From contig JAQXMV010000178.1 of the NCBI GenBank assembly GCA_029013165.1, positions 1-8,821 of the forward strand: a stretch of 8,821 bases of DNA, given 5' to 3'. This DNA comes from Oscillospiraceae bacterium. GTDB taxonomy: Bacteria; Bacillota; Clostridia; Oscillospirales; Acutalibacteraceae. The notes beneath the pieces were generated by a model. It was not told the origin of the DNA. It did no database searches and saw only the letters and a list, made by a program, of their open reading frames with translations. Of this stretch, positions 6,350-8,821 are shown piece by piece (position 1 is the stretch's first letter; every line of letters begins with the position of its first letter). The translations under genes were made by a program, and so were the position numbers.

Positions 6350-6400
6350 GTTATTTTTCATTTCTTGTTTTCGTTTTTTTGTTTTCTTCTCTTTACCTAT

Positions 6401-6430
6401 AAAAAAACAGCCCCGGAAAGCTCCGGGGCT
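6401..6430 (-). terminator. Rho-independent terminator of the rpsB-tsf operon
   Basis: On the minus strand a perfect 9-bp stem AGCCCCGGA/TCCGGGGCT (6430-6422 and 6417-6409) with a GCTT loop is followed by G and a seven-base T-run (6407-6401). It starts 16 bases after the tsf stop codon. Confidence 0.95.
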
Positions 6431-6446
6431 ATGACATTTAGCTTGA

Positions 6447-7373
6447 TTATTTAACCATGCTGGCGATCTCAGCAGCAAAGTCCTCGGACTTCTTCTCGAT
6501 GCCCTCGCCTCTTGCAAAACGAGTGAAGGACTTGAGAGCAATATTGCCGCCCAGCTCCTTACCGCAATTTGCAACATACTTGGCAACATTGATATCGCCG
6601 TCCTTAACGAAAGCCTGCTCGGTAAGGCATACTTCCTTATAGAACTTTGCAATCTTACCCTCAACGATCTTCTCAAGAACATTTTCAGGCTTATTTGCCA
6701 TCTTCGGATCTTCTTTCATCTGAGCAACCAGAATGTGCTTCTCTTTCTCAACAACCTCAGCGGGAACGGAAGCAATGTCGAGATATGAGGGGCTCATAGC
6801 GGCAACCTGCATAGCCACATCCTTACCCATTGTCTCAAACTCTGCCTTAGCGGCAACAGCGTCGTCTGCGTCGAACTCAACCATTACGCCGACGCTTCCG
6901 CCTGCATGGATGTAAGTTTCAACAACACCGGCAACTCTGACGAAACGGCGAACGCTCATATTCTCACGGATCTTGAGGAAGAGCTCCTGAACAGCCTCAG
7001 CAACCGTAATGGTGCCGTCGGCAATGATCTCTGCGTTGAGAGCCTCAACATCAGCAGGATTCTTCTCAGCAACAGTTTTGGCAACTGCCTTGGCAAGAGC
7101 AACGAACTCGGGGTTCTTAGCTACGAAGTCTGTCTCGCAGTTAACCTCAACGAGAACGCCGACCTTATTGGCCTTGTCATTATAAGTGACAACAACACCC
7201 TCAGCGGCAACACGGCTTGCTTTCTTTGCAGCAGAAGCAAGACCCTTTTCCCTGAGAATATCCATTGCCTTATCGAAATCGCCGTCAGCCTCAACGAGAG
7301 CCTTTTTGCAGTCCATCATGCCGACGCCGGTCTTTTCACGAAGATTCTGAACATCTTTTGCGGTGAATGCCAT
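6447..7373 (-). CDS. tsf: Translation elongation factor Ts
   Basis: EF-Ts, the guanine-nucleotide exchange factor that recycles EF-Tu from the GDP to the GTP form in the cytoplasm. It has 308 residues, slightly longer than the E. coli protein (283). The N-terminal UBA-like domain carries the family signature LREKTGVGMMDCKKAL (11-26). The second signature and EF-Tu contact region is CETDFVAKNPEF (79-90), including the conserved TDFV. The remaining dimerisation and C-terminal segments are intact. The start is ATG at 7371-7373, with AGGAGGA (7381-7387) 7 bases upstream. It is the second gene of the rpsB-tsf operon, 79 bases after rpsB, and ends just before a strong terminator. A terminator-like hairpin lies in the gap before it and may lower its expression relative to rpsB. 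Confidence 0.98.
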   Translation of the reverse strand: MAFTAKDVQNLREKTGVGMMDCKKALVEADGDFDKAMDILREKGLASAAKKASRVAAEGVVVTYNDKANKVGVLVEVNCETDFVAKNPEFVALAKAVAKTVAEKNPADVEALNAEIIADGTITVAEAVQELFLKIRENMSVRRFVRVAGVVETYIHAGGSVGVMVEFDADDAVAAKAEFETMGKDVAMQVAAMSPSYLDIASVPAEVVEKEKHILVAQMKEDPKMANKPENVLEKIVEGKIAKFYKEVCLTEQAFVKDGDINVAKYVANCGKELGGNIALKSFTRFARGEGIEKKSEDFAAEIASMVK

Positions 7374-7409
7374 AATATATTCCTCCTATTATTCAATCAT
7401 TATTTCTCT

Positions 7410-7434
7410 AAAAAGCCCCGTAAAACAACGGGGC
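7410..7434 (-). terminator. Terminator-like attenuator between rpsB and tsf
   Basis: On the minus strand GCCCCGT (7434-7428) and ACGGGGC (7421-7415) form a perfect 7-bp stem with a 6-base loop TGTTTT, followed directly by five T (7414-7410). It lies 18 bases after the rpsB stop and 36 bases before the tsf start. It fits an intrinsic terminator of partial efficiency, because no separate tsf promoter is evident in the short gap. Confidence 0.7.
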
Positions 7435-7452
7435 CTGATATGCCTGAATTTA

Positions 7453-8205
7453 TTATTCGGCCTGTGCGACAGCCTCTTCAGCCTCAGCGGGAGCAGCCTG
7501 CTCCTCGGCAGGTGCGTTTGCTTCGCCCTGTCTGCCCTCGATGACAGCGTCAGCCATAGCGCCGGCAATCAGTCTGACAGCTCTGATGGCGTCATCGTTA
7601 CCGGGAATGACATAATCAACCTCATCGGGATCACAGTTGGTGTCAACGATGGCAACGATGGGGATACCCAGCTTGTGTGCCTCAGCAACAGCGATTCTTT
7701 CCTTTCTGGGGTCAACGATGAAAAGTGCTGCGGGGCGTCTCTTCATGGAGGAGATACCGCCGATAAACTTCTCGAGCTTTTCTGTCTCAAGGTTGAGCTT
7801 GATAACTTCCTTTTTGGGAAGAAGAGCGAAAGTGCCGTCAGCCTCCATGGCCTTGAGCTGCTCAAGTCTCTTGATTCTCTTCTGGATGGTGCCGAAGTTT
7901 GTCAGCATACCGCCGAGCCAACGGGCGTTGACATAGGGCATACCGGCTCTTGCGGCTTCTTCACGGATGGAATCCATTGCCTGCTTCTTGGTGCCGACGA
8001 AAAGGATCTCGCCGCCGTTTTCGCTGACTTCGCGAACAAAAGCATAGGCCTCTTCCAGCTTCTTGACCGTCTTCTGAAGGTCGATGATGTGGATTCCGTT
8101 TCTTTCAACATAGATGTACTTGCTCATTTTCGGGTTCCATCTTCTTGTCTGGTGACCGAAATGAACGCCAGCTTCGAGGAGCTGTTTCATTGATACTACT
8201 GCCAT
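7453..8205 (-). CDS. rpsB: 30S ribosomal protein S2
   Basis: Small-subunit ribosomal protein S2, needed late in 30S assembly and for binding of protein S1 or translation initiation in many bacteria. It has 250 residues, the usual length. The N-terminus MKQLLEAGVHFGHQTRRWNP and the following KYIYVERNGIHIIDLQKT segment are diagnostic. The second signature is ALFIVDPRKERIAVAEAHK...IPIVAIVDTNCDP, then YVIPGNDDAIRAVRLI. The C-terminus is an Ala/Glu-rich acidic tail, common in Gram-positive S2 proteins. The start is ATG at 8203-8205, with GGGAGGA (8213-8219) 7 bases upstream; an in-frame ATG 27 codons earlier lies in the leader and would add a sequence foreign to S2. It is first in the rpsB-tsf operon with its own strong promoter. 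Confidence 0.98.
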   Translation of the reverse strand: MAVVSMKQLLEAGVHFGHQTRRWNPKMSKYIYVERNGIHIIDLQKTVKKLEEAYAFVREVSENGGEILFVGTKKQAMDSIREEAARAGMPYVNARWLGGMLTNFGTIQKRIKRLEQLKAMEADGTFALLPKKEVIKLNLETEKLEKFIGGISSMKRRPAALFIVDPRKERIAVAEAHKLGIPIVAIVDTNCDPDEVDYVIPGNDDAIRAVRLIAGAMADAVIEGRQGEANAPAEEQAAPAEAEEAVAQAE

Positions 8206-8310
8206 GGTAATATCCTCCCTTTTTCGTTTTTTTAACCACCGCCGGTTCAAAAGTACACAGCACCCGACATCGGGCGAAACGGGCATACCAATCCCCTGGC
8301 GTGCGTTATC
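8206..8310 (-). promoter_or_regulatory. 5' leader of rpsB
   Basis: From the predicted transcript start near 8310 to the rpsB ATG there are about 105 bases. The leader can form a CCCG/CGGG hairpin (8263-8274, 4-base loop) and an AACC/GGTT hairpin (8234-8247), then an A-rich stretch before the ribosome binding site. Ribosomal protein operons are often controlled by leader RNA binding the encoded protein; I do not recognise a specific S2 leader motif here, so regulation is inference. Confidence 0.35.
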
Positions 8311-8316
8311 TTGTGA

Positions 8317-8346
8317 ATTATATCATAGTCAAATCGGAAAAGTCAA
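8317..8346 (-). promoter_or_regulatory. Strong sigma-A promoter of rpsB-tsf
   Basis: On the minus strand TTGACT (8346-8341) is followed after 18 bases by a perfect TATAAT (8322-8317), preceded by TGA, an extended -10 element. The strength fits a ribosomal protein operon. A second TTGACT (8332-8327) lies too close to the -10 to serve as its -35. Confidence 0.88.
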
Positions 8347-8356
8347 GTCTTTTCCG
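8335..8356. repeat. 8-bp dyad spanning the rpsB -35 box
   Basis: CGGAAAAG (8335-8342) and CTTTTCCG (8349-8356) are perfect inverted repeats with a 6-base loop. The -35 box (8341-8346) lies inside the dyad. It is 7 bases beyond the stop of the DUF3006 gene, so it may be a weak terminator for that transcript, though only a short ATTTG follows on the minus strand. Confidence 0.45.
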
Positions 8357-8362
8357 GGAAAA

Positions 8363-8593
8363 TTATGGCTTCTTCGACTTTTCTTTCAGGCGTTTCTGCT
8401 TTTCAAGGATTCTGCGGCGGCGGTCCTCCTCTTCCCTTTCGTCGAGGTGGTATTCTGCTCCGTCAAAAGTCAGCACACTCCCCTCTTTTACCTCTGTCGG
8501 CAAAAGAGAAAGCTCCACGGTTTCATGGCTCAGATCCTCTTTTTCCAGCACTGCCAATCCGTCTTCTATGCGCTCAACAATCAGTTTTTCCAT
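8363..8593 (-). CDS. DUF3006 family protein
   Basis: Small protein of 76 residues resembling DUF3006: it starts EKLIVERIEDGLAVLE, like the family's short beta-rich N-terminus, continues with VELSLLP and KEGSVLTFDG segments, and ends in a highly charged Glu/Arg/Lys tail (about 52-76) likely to be helical. The biochemical role of DUF3006 is not known. Genes of this family often follow ComEC-like metallo-beta-lactamase-fold genes, as here: the start ATG (8591-8593) is 4 bases after the stop of the upstream gene. GAGG at 8596-8599 is unusually close to the ATG (2 bases), so translation probably depends on coupling to the upstream gene. It ends 16 bases before the rpsB -35 box. Confidence 0.8.
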   Translation of the reverse strand: MEKLIVERIEDGLAVLEKEDLSHETVELSLLPTEVKEGSVLTFDGAEYHLDEREEEDRRRRILEKQKRLKEKSKKP

Positions 8594-8597
8594 ATCC

Positions 8598-8821
8598 TCA
8601 GTCTTTTATCCTTTCATATCCGCTGCCGGTGCATTGGAAAACAACAGTTCCGTCGCGGTCCGTACGGTAAAGTCTCATGCCATGATCCTCAATATAGTCA
8701 AGGGCTTCACTGTGGGGATGGCCGTAGCTGTTGTCTTTTCCGCAGGAAATAATCGCCGTGTCCGCGCCTACAAGACTCAGAAACTTCTCATTGACCGACT
8801 CGCGGCTGCCGTGGTGTCCCA
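8598..8821 (-). CDS. ComEC-like metallo-beta-lactamase-fold protein, C-terminal part only
   Basis: The frame enters from the right edge and stops with TGA at 8598-8600, giving 73 complete visible codons. The visible part starts GHHGSRESVNEKFL and continues with AIISCGKDNSYGHPHSEAL and RLYRTDRDGTVVF. This is the typical C-terminal end of the ComEC/Rec2-type metallo-beta-lactamase domain, where HHGS and the S.G..N.YGHP segment complete the active-site region. It may be a standalone secreted or cytoplasmic hydrolase or the end of a full ComEC DNA-uptake channel; the missing 5' part decides this. The paired DUF3006 gene favours the standalone 'ComEC/Rec2 family' hydrolase type found in Firmicutes (inference). 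There is no sign of damage. Confidence 0.85.
   Translation of the reverse strand, partial: GHHGSRESVNEKFLSLVGADTAIISCGKDNSYGHPHSEALDYIEDHGMRLYRTDRDGTVVFQCTGSGYERIKD

Larger units (their letters stand above)
6034..6400. other. Gene-free convergent interval with hairpins and a T-rich tract
   Basis: No gene is supported between the two terminators. The plus-strand and minus-strand reading frames here are short, lack ribosome binding sites and carry no recognisable domain. The interval holds an 8-bp palindrome CTACGTAG (6083-6090), two adjacent strong hairpins (6139-6160 and 6164-6200), a hairpin-rich block (6274-6349) and a T-rich plus-strand tract (about 6344-6398). The density of perfect inverted repeats is far above the rest of the window, which suggests accumulated dispersed repeats or a decayed non-coding mobile element (inference). 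Confidence 0.6.

Noticed and set aside
6075..6414. GGGGCTGT (6075-6082) and ACAGCCCC (6407-6414) as terminal inverted repeats of one element
   Set aside because: The right copy is part of the tsf terminator, the match is only 8 bases, and no target duplication is visible.
6251..6682. 143-codon minus-strand open frame running from tsf into the intergenic repeat
   Set aside because: It overlaps tsf in another frame and crosses the tsf terminator; its end is the translated repeat.
7363..8193. 276-codon plus-strand open frame opposite rpsB
   Set aside because: It mirrors the coding frame of a highly conserved ribosomal gene and has no start signal; shadow.
8234..8247. AACC/GGTT hairpin in the rpsB leader as a terminator
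   Set aside because: On the transcribed minus strand it is followed by an A-run, not a T-run, so it cannot act as an intrinsic terminator in that direction.
8206..8286. Upstream in-frame start that would add 27 residues to ribosomal protein S2
   Set aside because: The added residues are unlike any S2 protein and the ideal ribosome binding site is placed for the ATG at 8203-8205.

Overview
The window looks like a chromosomal segment of a Gram-positive anaerobe of the class Clostridia, most likely an Oscillospiraceae/Ruminococcaceae-type gut or rumen bacterium. The reasons are the strong AGGAGG-type ribosome binding sites, clean sigma-A promoters (TTGACA/TATAAT types), rho-independent terminators, a GH36 alpha-galactosidase of the Firmicutes type, and a family 9-like carbohydrate-binding gene. 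Base composition is moderate. No mobile-element gene, CRISPR array, tRNA or rRNA was seen. Most of the window is ordinary housekeeping and sugar-metabolism sequence, and I did not find a clearly new multi-gene system.

Layout. Bases 1-2863 (minus strand) hold a glycan-use pair: a cytoplasmic GH36 alpha-galactosidase followed by a CBM9-like gene cut by the left edge. They are transcribed from a good promoter at 2915-2943. A divergent intergenic region (2864-3076) carries this promoter and, facing the other way, an extended -10 promoter for a plus-strand operon. That operon (3077-5974) encodes an OmpR-type response regulator, its membrane sensor histidine kinase (1-base overlap), and an IspD/TarI-family cytidylyltransferase that starts 1 base after the kinase stop. 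It ends at a strong terminator at 5991-6024.

Bases 5975-6446 are a convergent, gene-free interval. It contains two terminators (one per strand), two adjacent very strong hairpins (6139-6160 and 6164-6200), a further hairpin-rich block (6274-6349) that resembles dispersed intergenic repeats of this bacterial group, and a T-rich tract.

Bases 6401-8346 (minus strand) are the classic rpsB-tsf translation operon (ribosomal protein S2 and elongation factor Ts). It has a strong promoter at 8317-8346, a roughly 105-base leader, a terminator-like hairpin between the two genes, and a final terminator. Upstream of it on the same strand are a DUF3006 gene and the C-terminal end of a ComEC-like metallo-beta-lactamase-fold protein cut by the right edge.

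The points most worth following up are a GC-rich hairpin lying exactly between a Shine-Dalgarno-like sequence and the start codon of the CBM9-like gene, the TarI-like (rather than typical IspD-like) character of the cytidylyltransferase tied to a two-component system, and the repeat cluster between the converging operons.
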